DNA from: Echinostoma caproni
Lineage: Eukaryota; Platyhelminthes; Trematoda; Plagiorchiida; Echinostomatidae
Direction: 5' to 3'
DNA: 64,000 bases
Assembly: GCA_900618425.1 (NCBI GenBank)
Contig: UZAN01039928.1
Location: 1,790-65,789 of the forward strand
Below are positions 21,531 to 34,084 of this stretch, in pieces (position 1 is the first letter of the stretch; each line of letters opens with the position of its first letter). Made by a program: the position numbers and the translations under genes. The notes under the pieces were generated by a model. That model was not told the origin of the DNA and searched no databases. It was given only the letters and a program-made list of their open reading frames with translations.

Positions 21531-24142
21531 TATTGTTTCAGTCAAATGGACAGGTAAGGTCGGATGGGACTAGTGCATGTTTTCTGATCCCCTGGGGCAG
21601 CATTGGCCGTTAGATAAACTGCTCCGTGACATTCCTTCTCTTATCGATCTTGATGATCAAGAACAAAATGAGAGAAAACACCGGGACTTGAGACAAGTTG
21701 TTTAGAACATGCCAAGATGAATGTTGCTGTTTTACCCTTTACGTACAGTTATGACCAATCTCATCCATCATAGCTCAGAAGAAGAAAGAACAGTCACCTA
21801 CACCAACACATACACACACACGCAAGTTGATCCTCGAGAGACAAGGCTCCCTTCTGAAGATGCATATCGTGAGCTCACTGTGCCTCTGTGTGGGTGTGCG
21901 TGTGTGACAGAAATGTTCGTTCACGGTATGAGATCCATGTATGCATGATTGTGATTGTGTCTTCACAAAGCTTGACAGAATAAGACGGACGTGATTACAT
22001 ACGCAGAAATGGTTGTTTTTGCTAATATAGTGAACGCGTTGTTCAAAAATTTGGGCTTAACTTCACCAACTGGAGACTGTCCATTGTCTGTTGTGTTATT
22101 GATCTAATCATGGTACTCAGATTCAGTTAAATATCTTGCCCTTTGGGAATTTTACAAATTAGATCACTGGTGACTATTCACAAGCCTCACCTCATCATTT
22201 GTTTTTCACATCAACTTACACATGCGGTTTTCCGAGACACATATTTCGCTTAGTATAAATTTATCTTATGTTATCTGGCAAGTATTTCACCAAAACAGAG
22301 GTAGAGGTAGCATCGGATTCTGTATATTTTGTCGGTAATCTACAGTATGTTGTTTGATATCTGTCTCCTACCAGATTTTGGTGCAGATTCGTTCCAAAAT
22401 ATAAAGATAGATACTTGTCAACTTATCAGCTTCAGTTATTGTTTTAAATTGTGAAACGTTCAATACTTTCGGTTGTATCCGCTTAGGCAACCTCTAAGAT
22501 TGGGTTCGAGTCCTACCGAGGCCACTGAAGTTTGCACAACTCAAAACAAGATATACGAATATCATAAAGAGTAATAATAATAGTACTAAATATTCAATAC
22601 TAATGTTATATATGCTTGTATGCGGACACAAGTCATACCAAATAAAAATACGGATACAAATAGCCCGACAACAAAGTTGATTAGACCGGGCTGCTTTTGG
22701 TGATTAATCAATAGCCGGGTATACCGAAACACCGGTTAAGTGAGACGGATACAGCAAGGATTGCTTTCAATTGACGTCGCAAACGTTATATACCCTCACA
22801 TGTTAAACATAGACGAATGCAGGGTAGTACAACTAATTAAAACAGTTGAATGTGAAAACGGAATACGTGCTTTATTTATAAATATGCAGATCACGATACA
22901 AATGTGCAACACGGGGACTGTTGAGCTAGTGACAGTTGGGTGGTGCGTAAAGAGCGGTAAGTTTACTTCTATGACTAATTCCGTGAAGAAACGCTATAAA
23001 CAGTTGAAAAATAACAAGCAAGTTCATCGCACAGAGCCTCATGCTTCCACGAGGACCGGGGGGGNGGGGGGGGGGGAGAGGGAGGTGAGCTACGACAAAG
23101 TGAAATCCACAGAATCAGGATTCTGTCTATTGTTCAAGTTGTATTCGCCCAATCCTGAGGAGCATTGATGACATCCAAAAATATAGTTTGTCACAAATCA
23201 TGCCAAATGCTGAAGTTATTTTACTCCACCAAAACCGGGGATGCTGTCGTTGGAGCTGGTATATTCAGCTGTTTTATTTCTCAAACACCAGAAGTTTTTT
23301 TAACGTTTTTNGTTTTTCTTCACTGCAAGTCTAACGTCATCAGTAGCTCGCATTCCATGCCACCTCCTCCCCGTCCAGGCCATCGTCAGTGTAACCTTGT
23401 AGGCTGCGTTTCGTCCAACCATCTTTTACACGTTAGGCCATCACCCGCAGGTTTCTCTCTCTCTACCGACATTTTTGTCTGAACCCACCGAGAGAGAGTG
23501 CAAACGCATCCAAGTAGATATTCCACAATAGATGTTCTTTCTATTTGTTCGACAGTTACTTGTGAGTAGTGTTATGAGACCAGTGATGTCGATTTGGAAC
23601 GATCCGCAAACAAACTTCTAAAATACTCCATTCTTGGACGCGAATTGGCAGCTGGTTAATCTCGCAAATTGGAAATCTAAACGACTATTGATTGATGCAT
23701 TTTATTTGGTGTCACAGTGAACATTTGGTGGCTCGAACTAAGAGCACAAGTGATGATTGTGCATCAGGGCAAAAGTCCCGCAAACCGAAAGATCTTCGGA
23801 ATGTCCGTAACAAATCACAGTAGTTATTTATGAGATTTATAAAGGATTCTTTTTTACTTTAATATTCGGTTTGTTTTAGTGCAAGTCTCGTTATCTGTCG
23901 ACTGTCGCATGTATTTCCGCTATCGTATAACGGTTGGTAAAAGATCTTTTTGTGCAAAAAATCTAGTATAGAACAAGCTGGTTTTGATGTCTCATTCGCT
24001 GTAGAATACATCTCAAATTACATCAAACAATGTTTAGAGGGAGAAAAAATAATGACCGATCGAGACTTATAAAGCAAGACGGGATTTTGCCTAACATTTA
24101 CATCATCCTTCTGATTGTTGCTCTTCACACATTGGGGATAGA
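21531..24142. other. Intergenic or intronic; one tRNA-like fragment, poly-G with N
   Basis: About 22475-22525 carries a box B-like GGGTTCGAGTCCTACC. A 142-codon plus frame (22740-23168) crosses a G-run with an ambiguous base at 23065 and a GTAAGT at about 22957; it has no motif and I do not call it. Another ambiguous base at 23311 lies between two GTTTTT copies. Confidence 0.35.
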
Positions 24143-24287
24143 GGATATCTATGTTCTGTGTGGTAATGGACATGGTGTGGAGTGCTCAGAATTAAAAGGA
24201 TCGGTGGGGGACTGTGTAGGCGGATTCATATTGCTTTCATTGCGACTCCAACTTCTCGTAGCTCGAACGCTGCGAACTAAATACAGT
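24143..24287 (+). CDS. Candidate exon, unknown hydrophobic peptide
   Basis: The acceptor (CTCTTCACACATTGGGGATAG) is fair and the donor ACA|GTGAGT is good. The open frame gives DIYVLCGNGHGVECSELKGS, then VGDCVGGFILLSLRLQLLVA, which could be a Cys-rich segment followed by a membrane helix. The frame continues to a stop only two codons past the donor. No family is recognised. Confidence 0.25.
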
Positions 24288-25585
24288 GAGTGAAACGCCC
24301 CAGCCACATTAACCACGTGGTTTGACTCCACTAGGTGTGAAACTATTGATGATTCTAGTCACCCCACCATTCGGCCAGGCTCGGTAATCTTCTCAGAATG
24401 GTCATGATAACCGTCTTCTCATGCCTTTGTCTGACACCCCTGTGCTGAGCGATAGCATTTATTAGCAATTGTGATACAGTAAAACGTTTCGTTTACAGTT
24501 AGTGAGTATAACATCAGAAGGATCGTTTTATTTGAACTGTATAATATACATTATTTTTGCGTCATAAATGTATTTACTGGTGGCTGACAACACGGACTGA
24601 GCTGGACTTCCTCGTTGCGAGAAGTTCGATCAGATTTCTTCGATTCTCAGCCATCTGAAACCACGCTCAGACAAACAGTGGAATCCTATTTCGACAAAGC
24701 AGACTGAGTTCCTGAAGAAAAATGTCACTAACTTGTTAAGAAACGTCTAAAAACCAAAGCAAGATCGGCTTTTTTCCGGCCGCACTTCAGTTGTCTGTAA
24801 AATTTCCAGGAACCGCTTTGACGCGACTGACAGTTTGACGTTTGGCGCCTAAAATTCTTTCATAACACAATCCTTGTCGCTCACTTTCTTTGGTTATTTC
24901 ATAACTAAAACAGTGAACAATGCGGATATAACACCCGCGGACCAGTTGGTAGACCCGCCAGCACAAACATGTACGAACAGACACGTGGGCGTCTGGCAAG
25001 AATTCAAACTTACAAGTCAAGTTCATGCTTCCGGGGTTTCAAAGTGAGAAATTCACCGTTGTCATCGGTCAAACAAGCTTCACCAAGCCACTGACCTAAG
25101 CCAACGATTGCATCAGTGTCTACCGGGCACATGAACCCGTGCCAATGAGGAAACCAGCAAATGTAGTCTATGTGAACCACTTTTTCTTCTGTCGGCTTTA
25201 CATGGGTGTAGGCAAGTCATTTTGCTTGCCTGCCCCCCCCCGTCCTCCCGCTCGTTAAAACTGAGCGTAGGTGATAAGATATTTATTGTTCATTTACTTA
25301 ATTGACGAGTCAGGAACAATACTATCAGATATTTGAAACATTTCCACCTCAGCGCCTACAAACAAAAGATCAGGGCAACTGTGACAAGCATACATCTTTG
25401 TAAGCTGTATGTGGGAAGTTGAAAAAAACAGCAACAATGTTTTGCCCGGAAATAGTTCATTTCTCGAGAAATGTTTCGTAGGTTAGAATATTATTATGTA
25501 GTTTAATTTGCATATTTTGGAAATCCTGATTAATATTGGGGGTTCATGCTTGTTAGTTCTACAGTCGGTGTGAACAATGTGTGAT

Positions 25586-25636
25586 TTATAAATTTGGAAT
25601 AAAATCGTCAAAGGCTGCTTGTCCATAATTCATTCT
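25586..25636 (-). CDS. Candidate terminal exon, short
   Basis: A near-ideal minus acceptor (GTTTTCTTGCTATTTTAG) is followed by 16 codons and TAA: RMNYGQAAFDDFIPNL. Its shortness limits the weight; the upstream exons would lie at higher coordinates on the minus strand and were not found. Confidence 0.25.
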   Translation of the reverse strand, partial: RMNYGQAAFDDFIPNL

Positions 25637-25727
25637 CTAAAATAGCAAGAAAACGATCAGAGATGGAACACTGAATATAAACGCCATTCAGACTGGCGCT
25701 GTGGTAAATTATCGTTTTCTGAATCAG

Positions 25728-25797
25728 TTTAATGGTACACTTGTGAAACATCCGTTTGCCAATGGAGCGGTTGCAATCAATGGTCTCTCGTTAACGC
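25728..25797 (+). CDS. Candidate exon, unknown protein
   Basis: The acceptor ATCGTTTTCTGAATCAG precedes FNGTLVKHPFANGAVAINGL, then SLT, with a possible donor GTATGT at 25798. Without that donor the frame stays open to 25967, through a (TG)n/poly-G patch with an ambiguous base at 25895 that cannot be trusted. The family is not recognised. Confidence 0.25.
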
Positions 25798-26198
25798 GTA
25801 TGTGGGTGGAAAACGTTTTGAAGACACGCCGCAAACATGGGGATATGTGTGCAAAAGATTCCATTTTAAACAGACTGAAGAAGTGCGTGTGTGTNTGTGT
25901 GTGTTTGGGGGGGGGGGTGATGATGGACCTGATTATTGCCGTTACTTCCGTTCCTTTGTCTCGGTAATGAGTTAGCCAAAAATCAAGGATGAGGAGGTGG
26001 GAAATTCGGTGAGGCAGTTAGGAAATTCCTTTACCGGTATCAAGCAAGAGTCTGAGAAAAAATATAGTCATATTGATACTCGCCGCTTCATTTTCACCAT
26101 TAAAATGGTTGCGAGCAAGCGCCCACTGTAGTTCAAAGTGGGGCTAACCGTGTGTTGTGACCTCCTACTCAAATTTGTGAGTAATATTTAAAATAGCG

Positions 26199-26637
26199 NN
26201 NNNNNNNNNNNNNNNNNNNNNNNNNNNNNNNNNNNNNNNNNNNNNNNNNNNNNNNNNNNNNNNNNNNNNNNNNNNNNNNNNNNNNNNNNNNNNNNNNNNN
26301 NNNNNNNNNNNNNNNNNNNNNNNNNNNNNNNNNNNNNNNNNNNNNNNNNNNNNNNNNNNNNNNNNNNNNNNNNNNNNNNNNNNNNNNNNNNNNNNNNNNN
26401 NNNNNNNNNNNNNNNNNNNNNNNNNNNNNNNNNNNNNNNNNNNNNNNNNNNNNNNNNNNNNNNNNNNNNNNNNNNNNNNNNNNNNNNNNNNNNNNNNNNN
26501 NNNNNNNNNNNNNNNNNNNNNNNNNNNNNNNNNNNNNNNNNNNNNNNNNNNNNNNNNNNNNNNNNNNNNNNNNNNNNNNNNNNNNNNNNNNNNNNNNNNN
26601 NNNNNNNNNNNNNNNNNNNNNNNNNNNNNNNNNNNNN
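26199..26637. other. Assembly gap (439 N) with identical 31-base flanks
   Basis: The 31 bases just before the gap (26168-26198) and just after it (26638-26668) are identical. The most likely reason is that two contigs overlap and should have been merged, so the gap may not exist. The alternative is a tandem repeat. Confidence 0.95.
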
Positions 26638-26668
26638 CTCAAATTTGTGAGTAATATTTAAAATAGCG

Positions 26669-27661
26669 CGGTTGGGAGTTTCCTTCAACGATCGAGAATT
26701 ACCTAGACTATAGAGAGAGCAAATTGCTGTGTCTCAAGAAGCAACTGCCGACTGCTCCATTCATCATCCGGTGTGCTGCCGGAAATTAAGATGACATGTT
26801 TCAACTGAGATTTCTATTGTATGTGTGCAACATTGTTGATATCCCGACTGTAATCTGCAGTAAACAACTATCCTCGTCCGAGCACCATGTTGTAGAATTA
26901 AAATACTTGAAGAGCTTTCATTGCCCGGCCAGAAGGTCGTTCGGATGATTTCTGTTGGGTGAACGGGCGCAATTTTCCTGTCGTGGCAAATCCATTTCAG
27001 GGGACCTGGTGAATGATGATTCAATCGAAGCTGAGTAGCCCCAGATATAGTAGAAACGCTTTTGTAGTGAACGACTTGGCGACCATGTCGCGAATGTTTT
27101 CAGAACATGGAAAGAATTGGAGGTTTGAGGACAATGCTCCAATAGCTTTATACTGCAGTACTGCATCTGCCAAAAGCTGTAATTCTCGAGAATCAGTCAG
27201 TTTTCATTGCCGGCTTGAATAAAGTGCATGGAAACGCCTGCTGTTCAGTTGTTGATCTGTGATTTTTTTCACAGAAACTGGTGGTAGGGCGAGACGAGGC
27301 GGGGGTGAGGGGTGGAGGGCTTTACCTTAAAGCTCATCGTTGTGGAAAAAATGCAGTGTAAAAGCAAATAAAAGCTTTAAATAAATAATAAAAGGAGCAT
27401 TTATGTGGGATACATGAAACGTTAACCTGCTGCTTCATATAAAGTGGATCGGCTACAAACAAATCCCCAAACCGTTATTTTCAGCGGTTTAGTTGAGTCC
27501 AAGTACGGAAAAGCGGAGTTCAAAAAAGGTTTTTGCATGGTGTCACGAACTAAACACAAAAAGCTTGGATTGATTCTTGCTGTTTGCAGCTTTTTCTTTC
27601 CTTATCGACTGGTACAAAGAACTTAAGATTGTTTTTCTTTCCAACATACTTCCTCGGATAA
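26669..27661. other. No firm gene
   Basis: Minus frames of 82-86 codons at 26764-27166 overlap each other and have no borders that I trust. Confidence 0.3.
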
Positions 27662-27946
27662 ATGGACGCACTTGGTTCCATGAAGCTGTCAGCAGTTGAT
27701 ATATATGAACTTTGGTTATTGGTACCCGAGAGATTTATCCACGAGCATTTCAGCAAACCGCCACCCGATGTCCATGGGTTCGCTTTCTTTCGCGTGCTGA
27801 TTAACCGGATGGTTCAGCTTAATCAGAAAATCTCCTGCCAGTGCTCCATCAAAATTTCTCAGCTATCCATCCTGTGGGAACTGGTATCGTGCATCAATGG
27901 CTGTATTATATATGTTACAGTAAACTACTGTTCCCGTTTCGGATGA
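27662..27946 (+). CDS. Open frame of 94 codons starting with ATG, unknown
   Basis: It starts at ATG in the context TAAATGGAC. The first half reads like protein: MDALGSMKLSAVDIYELWLL, VPERFIHEHFSKPPPDVHGF. It contains an acceptor-like CATTTCAG at about 27752, so the true exon might start there. There is no domain, and a frame of this length arises by chance many times in a window of this size, so the call rests only on its composition. Confidence 0.2.
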   Translation: MDALGSMKLSAVDIYELWLLVPERFIHEHFSKPPPDVHGFAFFRVLINRMVQLNQKISCQCSIKISQLSILWELVSCINGCIIYVTVNYCSRFG

Positions 27947-28089
27947 TTGATTGGCCACTGAATGAGATCAGACTGTCAAGGTTTGAAATATTGGCACAGA
28001 TAACAGCTGGACACTGTTGTTCTGAAAATTATATAATAAGGGTGAAATATATCGAACCTGTCGGTCTGTATTTCAGAATTCCTTAAAAT

Positions 28090-29465
28090 ATCTTCAGCAG
28101 ATGGAAACGGACTGGGATTGATGGAGGATTCCTGTTCCGGCCGGGGGGATGGGGAAATAAAACTGTTTCTAATTTGTTTTTATCGGTCAGTTTAATGTGA
28201 CACGATAACCTCTATGTTTCCCTATTTTCCGGAATGATTAATGACCAACTGGTCATCAATCATCGGTTATTCTGTCATTATGGAACTTAATCACATTGTT
28301 CTTCTCTTGGCATAGATATCTATCTATATAAGACCTTAAGAATTCAGGCAATCTGTTCAAATATTCGATCGATTACGTTCTTCATTATGGGCTTCGCAGA
28401 CCAAAACATAACTTCGATCCTCGATTAGACCGCTTCCGGGGATCGGATGCCAAAAATGAAATAAGATTTGAACGAGATGAGACAGAAGCCGGATTTATAA
28501 TATGAGTATGTGCTCATATATATGTATGCATCAATAAACTTTACTCAAAGAGTTAAAATTCCTGGGGAAAAACCCACAGTACCTTCGAACATAGTATCCA
28601 TCTTTCCGAGGGAACTAAGTATTCCGATCCTGACATATTTCCTCACAAACGCCCCAAACATTCCCTTCAAACAGCCCCAATCCAAGACAGCACCAGAAAA
28701 CAGTATTTGTTTTGTGTCTATTTTGGTATGACTGTTTTCAACTAGTACGCATCAGTGAGTAAACTTAAGAATTTCGGTCCGTCTCCGTGTTTCAGTGAAG
28801 GCAAATCAAGTCATTTAACAAAGATTGCAGTTGGGTATTTTGGGATTTTAAAGTATATTGTGTGTTGTTTTGCGCGTTTAGCTGTTTGCGACAGTCATCG
28901 CCATCCTATTTGTAAAAAAACTCACCATTAGCCTTTAAGAGATTGGGATGCATCTGTAACTAACCGGTTTAGATGCTCCAGATGCGACAAATGCGCTAGT
29001 AACCGCAGCAAAGTGGCGACGGAACGGTCACTGTCCATAAAATCTTTCAGTTTCGATGACCATTTAACGTTTAATTAACTCACACGATATGGATTACGTT
29101 TGGAAAATATGATGTTCTCATGACACTGTACAATAAAAGAAATTCACTTGATGGTAACAACAGCACCATTAACATTTAATATTGGATTTTACTTTAGGGT
29201 CACCTAAACATTCACATTCTTTAGAAAAATTGATTTTATGCAATAGATCCGATGACACTAATCATTCCACGAAATAACTTTCAGTTCAAGTAGTTTGAAT
29301 GCTTTCCGTTGCAAATTCGTCAAGGAGATAGACATTTTCAATGTTGTACGACTTTATTGTTTTCTTTTTTCGACTGCGTTTCCTAAACTCTGTAAATATA
29401 AAAATGTCTACATAGAATCTTGAAACAAAAATTGAACCATTTTTTTCTTTGCATGCCTCTATAGT
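28090..29465. other. AT-rich, no gene seen
   Basis: An acceptor-like CTTCTCTTGGCATAG at about 28315 opens 36 codons without a clear donor. Otherwise nothing is visible. Confidence 0.3.
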
Positions 29466-29891
29466 CCATTGGTTTCATTTCCAATAAATGTACTCTGTAA
29501 CATAGATATTGATTGCACCATCAGGCCAATTGTTGATATTTTCAACCCCGTAATCATTCATCTGTTATCCTGGTTAAATCTGAAGACGTTTTCCTTCTAT
29601 ACCGAATTGGTCATAGAAACTGACCTTTATGAAAACGATCGCCGATCGTCTTCCTCTCGCTCTCTCTTTCTGCGTGTGGCTGTTTCAAAACGCCTGACAT
29701 ATGTAATGACTGGTGATAGAATAATGTACAAAAAAGAACCATGCATCACCCGAAACTCGAAACATATACATACATATAGTATCGTCAAACTGTCAAATGC
29801 ACGTTTAGAGAAGTGTGTGGCCACGCCCGCGCACGCACGCACGCACGCACACAATGGACTGATTGGCGTCGGTAGTATGTTGACTGATTGA
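29466..29891 (+). CDS. Candidate terminal exon, 141 codons, unknown protein
   Basis: An excellent acceptor (TTTTCTTTGCATGCCTCTATAG) directly precedes a frame open for 141 codons to TGA. It starts PLVSFPINVLCNIDIDCTIR, PIVDIFNPVIIHLLSWLNLK; the centre is Ser/Arg-rich, and the end runs through a (GCAC)n microsatellite (29830-29853) as HARTHAHN. The low-complexity end argues against coding along the full length, so only the first 60 or so codons deserve weight. The family is not recognised. Confidence 0.25.
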   Translation, partial: PLVSFPINVLCNIDIDCTIRPIVDIFNPVIIHLLSWLNLKTFSFYTELVIETDLYENDRRSSSSRSLFLRVAVSKRLTYVMTGDRIMYKKEPCITRNSKHIHTYSIVKLSNARLEKCVATPAHARTHAHNGLIGVGSMLTD

Positions 29892-31115
29892 TGTTTAACG
29901 CAATCCAGTAAACGTTACACGCGTTCAAGTGAACAGGTAGAATCAACTCGGCAAAAGGGGATCCGTTACGAAATGAATACGGTTTCATTGTGTTCGGAGA
30001 GCAGGGGAGCAGGCCCAGCAAATGAATGAATGATGTTCATCGTTGAGAGGGAAAGTTCGGCTTAAACGAAACTTTGATAGGATAATCGAGGTCAAGCTGA
30101 TCCAGATAGGAGCACAGAGCACCAAATGGCGGCACTGGTCAAGAGAGATTACCTATCATAGATGCTCAACCCCCGTAAAGTCTTTGATATATTCAGTCCG
30201 ATCGAGATTGGACAACCACGTTCCCCCACCCCATCCTGAGCAACCCAAAATGAGCCGTTTTGATCCTGTATGTATAGATCATTAAACCAAGTTAATAGAC
30301 ATGGTACGAATCAGTAAAACTTGCTAGAAAAGTTAGTGTTTTCAGGAATAAGCCCATTTGACGGGAAAAGACAGAAACCAACAAGTTTGATCTCCAACTT
30401 TTTTCTCTCGGGACTGTACTCAGTGGAGAAATAGCTTATTTTCTCATATGCAGAATGTTTTGAGTATGATGTGTATTGTGCACCTGACTTGACTGTATTC
30501 GGATCCTTTTGAGTTGCAAGAATTTCCACCATTCGGCGCCATATGTGTGTCTCTTCATCTCGTCATGAATGAGGGAACGCTACGGGTTCATATCTATCCT
30601 GGATTACTATCATGGGTTGAACTTGAAGTTACCCCTGTAAACTACCAGTGATGAAGAATTACTGTTTGACAAGTCCAGGATGGTTGGAGCAGATATCATA
30701 GAAACGTCAACATTGCTGACAGTGCAGGTGATATATTAATGACATCATACAATGCATTTTATACGTTTGACAACACAACGGTCCGATTTCTGGGAGTAAA
30801 TAAACGCTTGTTACTTCCTTGCCGTGATGTTGCTGCTTGTCATACTTGTTTATCGGGATTCACATTCAAAACTGTTTTTCACACGTGAGACGATGCAAAA
30901 CCTGAATCACGTAATCCTTTCCCACGTGAAGAAAAACAATTCTGGTCTCCATAGGGCACAGAATCAAATTGAAATTTTGGTGTATTTGTGTAAATTCTAT
31001 ACTATTTTCGGGACAGATTTTATTTGTCTTGAAATAAGTGGCACCTGTCAAGACAAGTGAATTTCGTATTACTTTGCTTCGAGTTGTAGTCAAACAAGGG
31101 ATGAGAGAGTGAGAG
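29892..31115. other. No gene seen
   Basis: Short frames only on both strands (73-80 codons), without borders or motifs. Confidence 0.3.
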
Positions 31116-31251
31116 TTAAAACATGTCGAAAAATTTGTTCATAAATGGATTTCCGAACTGTACAGACACGTGCTCAGGTATCGTTCTCACTTTCTGAATA
31201 GTTTCCAGGAGGTGGAACTCGTTATAACGCTGTCCAAGCACACTTCGATTG
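31116..31251 (-). CDS. Candidate terminal exon, unknown protein
   Basis: On the minus strand a fair acceptor (GTGCTTCCTCAG) leads into a frame that enters after one base: NRSVLGQRYNEFHLLETIQK. It then either splices at AAA|GTGAGA (31190) or continues VRTIPEHVSVQFGNPFMNKF and FDMF to a stop. The competing frame stops after nine codons. The segment reads like protein, but I recognise no family. It lies just left of a plus-strand exon pair, so the two genes would diverge from about 31.3-31.4 kb. Confidence 0.35.
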
Positions 31252-31463
31252 CTGAGGAAGCACGCATGCATACACACACATATATATATGCGCACGCACA
31301 CGGTGCGTATGTATGCGTTATCAAGTGAACAAACATAACAACTATTCTGACAGGTGTTCATTGTTTTCACTCAACGGCTGAGAGTTTGTCTTGCACCAAG
31401 ATCGTTTCACCTCCAATCATCCCCCTCCTCTTCTTCAAACTCTCTGACCACTCAAGTTTTTAG

Positions 31464-31986
31464 ATGATTGCAAAGAATTTTCGCCCAGATGGAGCGATAT
31501 GAATCTGACGCCGCTCATTGTACTACTCGTGAGTTGTAACAAAGCACACATTGGGCTAGCTTATATAGGGTTGTTCCGCTTGCTTTAATGTATTGCCGCT
31601 CAAATGTGTGGGCCCCGCGGACTGTGGTTGCTGGAAAACAAATAGTCCCTCGATGTCACATGATAGTTTCATCTGAATTGCTTTGGTTTTGTGTATACAC
31701 GTAGACATGTGTGAATATTGTCGAAAACCAACGTTTAAAATGCACCGAATCCAGGCCGAACCCGCCGAAAAGTTTAAATAGTGACTCAGCTGCCTGCCTC
31801 TATCGCTGTAGCTCTCTCGCCGGCGGACAGACACAAAATACTACTACTACTAGTACTGCCACGGAGATGAGTGTGAATGTCAAATTGTGTTGTCAAATTG
31901 TGCTTTCCGGCGCTAAATTGAGATTAATGGCTTTCAGCGGACCAGAACCGCAGAGTCAGGGGTTTGTTTGTCAAGATGACACTTGA
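31464..31986 (+). CDS. Candidate 3' end of a gene: two phase-compatible exons, unknown protein
   Basis: Exon 1 (31464-31528) follows CTCAAGTTTTTAG and ends at CTC|GTGAGT. Entering after two bases, it gives 21 codons, DCKEFSPRWSDMNLTPLIVL L, with no base left over. Exon 2 (31831-31986) follows CGCCGGCGGACAG, starts in phase 0 and runs 51 codons to TGA: a short Thr-rich stretch, then EMSVNVKLCCQIVLSGAKLR, LMAFSGPEPQSQGFVCQDDT. The join keeps phase. The acceptor of exon 2 is only fair. No family is recognised, and no AATAAA lies close behind the stop. Confidence 0.35.
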
Positions 31987-34084
31987 CCTGGCCGAACCCC
32001 AGGACAATGTACGTAATTCAACTTCCATCCACCGTCAACATCACACCAGGTCGCCCGATCCGGTCGGTAATATTCGAACCTGACCGTATATGCATGTGCG
32101 TGTCTGTGTTTAAGTTCGAACTGTGACAAGCAGTCTACATGACACCAACATGACCGGAACGATGAGTAGGACAAACATTATTGAGTGAAACCGTGTGCAT
32201 ACGTCCATTTAGTGTGTGTGTGTGCAGCTGTGAACCGAACAAATGACACGAAATGTCATTAGCACACGCGCACACACACAATCCCCTCAAAGCATAAACT
32301 GTTCTTGGTTGGTATCTGTGTTTCTGTTCCGGTGGTTTTGGAGTACCGTAAACCTTACGCTTTTCACCGTCACAACCTCACAAAAGGCGTGACTTTCCGG
32401 GTTCAGCTTTTCCCTGAAATTTCGAAGGTGATGCTAATCAAATGGAACAATTAGCTTGGCTGGGGCGTTATGATATACAAGGGCAAACAATAGATTTTAC
32501 GGTGATACAACTGGGAATTTCATTATTAGCAACAGTATACTCCGTTGCTATTACAAAGCTTTGGCAATTTATGATGCATAGGCTTGCTTTCTTTAAAACC
32601 TATAGGAAATAAACCGCTGTACATATCCACAAGTCGCAGGCCACAGCTATGGATGGAGTCAAACGCCGGGCGTTCTAGTGTATCACAAACACTATATAAC
32701 GTCCAGGAAGTTTCTTTCACCGGAGACCGATGTCTACTGCCAAACACGTATGGCAAACCGCCAATATGGGCAGAAAAACTATGTGCATTTTGGGAAAAAC
32801 CTGGTTCAATGTAGTGTGTAATGGCAGACACACGCACGCACACACCCACACACAAGTGTCAAGGCAGAGGTAACCAGGCAAAAACGTAACCACTGTTCCT
32901 GTCAGATTTACAAAAATGTTCAATAACCGAAGATTTGTGAAACAAATATATATAAAGAGATTTTTTGTTTGTGGAACCACTGACTATGCTGGTGAGGGGA
33001 TGAAATGTGGTTTGTTTCAAGCCATACGGCTCATTTTAAACATCCCATCAACTATAGTTGGAGGAGTTATTTGCGCGAGAGCTAAAGCACCGACTTTGTG
33101 CATACACTCCGCTGGGATGTATTCAGGGAATACTTTAGCGAGTATTTTCGCCCTCCATCACGGGCTTGGGTGCTGAGTTCAGTGTCTATGGGAAATCGCA
33201 CATTCTTACTGAAACCCTTTGTGTTGATTTTACTCGTTTTACAATTGTGTTATAATTAGGACCTGGAAAGCGAACAGTTTTCGCTTGATCTGTCACTCAG
33301 GCAACTTAGTGCATTGTTTCCTTTTATAGCGTTAGTATGTTGAGGTCACAAATTTCTCCTCTGCCGTTGAATTCATAATTAATTTAATATTTGAATGTTA
33401 CACAGATGAAATTAATTCAGGAGTAACCAAACCTTTAATCGATGCAATACACATCATAAAACAACTTCAAGTGTAATAAAAAGGAATCCTGAAGTATTTC
33501 TCTGCGAAAATTCGCGACCATTCTATAAGCTTAACTGGGAACATGGCAGTATTTTCTACAGTCGATTTTGAAACCATCCGTGTGATCGTTTCCTGCTTAA
33601 GGAACTTTCCCAAGGACACAACTCAGGGATCTGCACACGACTGCATACCAGTTATACTGTAACATTCCCACTCGGTAGTACAGTAATATTTTTATATTGA
33701 ATATGGTGGTTCTTGAATCGTGCCACACACTTCAAGCGATTCGGGTTAAAACGGGAATAGACCCTCAGTTTCTGAACATAATTCGAATTTGTGATCATCG
33801 CATAATTTACACAACGACCGGGTAGTAACCTAGACAAGTTATTCAGTTAATAAAGACCAATCAGTTAGGTAATCAAGTGATATTATATGCAATTATGACT
33901 TGATTTGAAAAAGGTCCGCGTGGGTTAGCTCATTTGATTGTTCACAAATACCAGGCATGAAAGAGCGGTATTTCCTCATCTGTGGAATGTATGCAGGGAC
34001 GATGAAAATATCTGTGCTGACTGGTCAGCTGTTTCATCTTGTGTGTGGGTAGCCGCCAGTGTGTGGGTATTTTCCTATGTCAAC
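31987..34084. other. Intergenic with CA-rich tracts
   Basis: CA/GCAC-rich patches lie at 32263-32280 and 32826-32855. A strong plus acceptor (TGTTTCCTTTTATAG, about 33329) opens only 15 codons (VSMLRSQISPLPLNS) before a stop. Overlapping frames on both strands at 32526-32855 are not separable. Confidence 0.3.

Noticed and set aside
22740..23168. 142-codon plus frame with an internal GTAAGT
   Set aside because: Weak acceptor, crosses a poly-G run with an ambiguous base, no motif.
26169..26688. Minus frames of 157-166 codons
   Set aside because: They run through the 439-N gap. The few real residues come from the duplicated contig ends.
29785..30021. Minus frame with a His/Ala/Cys-rich repeat
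   Set aside because: Arises from the (GCAC)n microsatellite at 29830-29853.
32526..32855. Overlapping 109-codon minus and 76-codon plus frames
   Set aside because: They shadow each other, and neither has borders or motifs.
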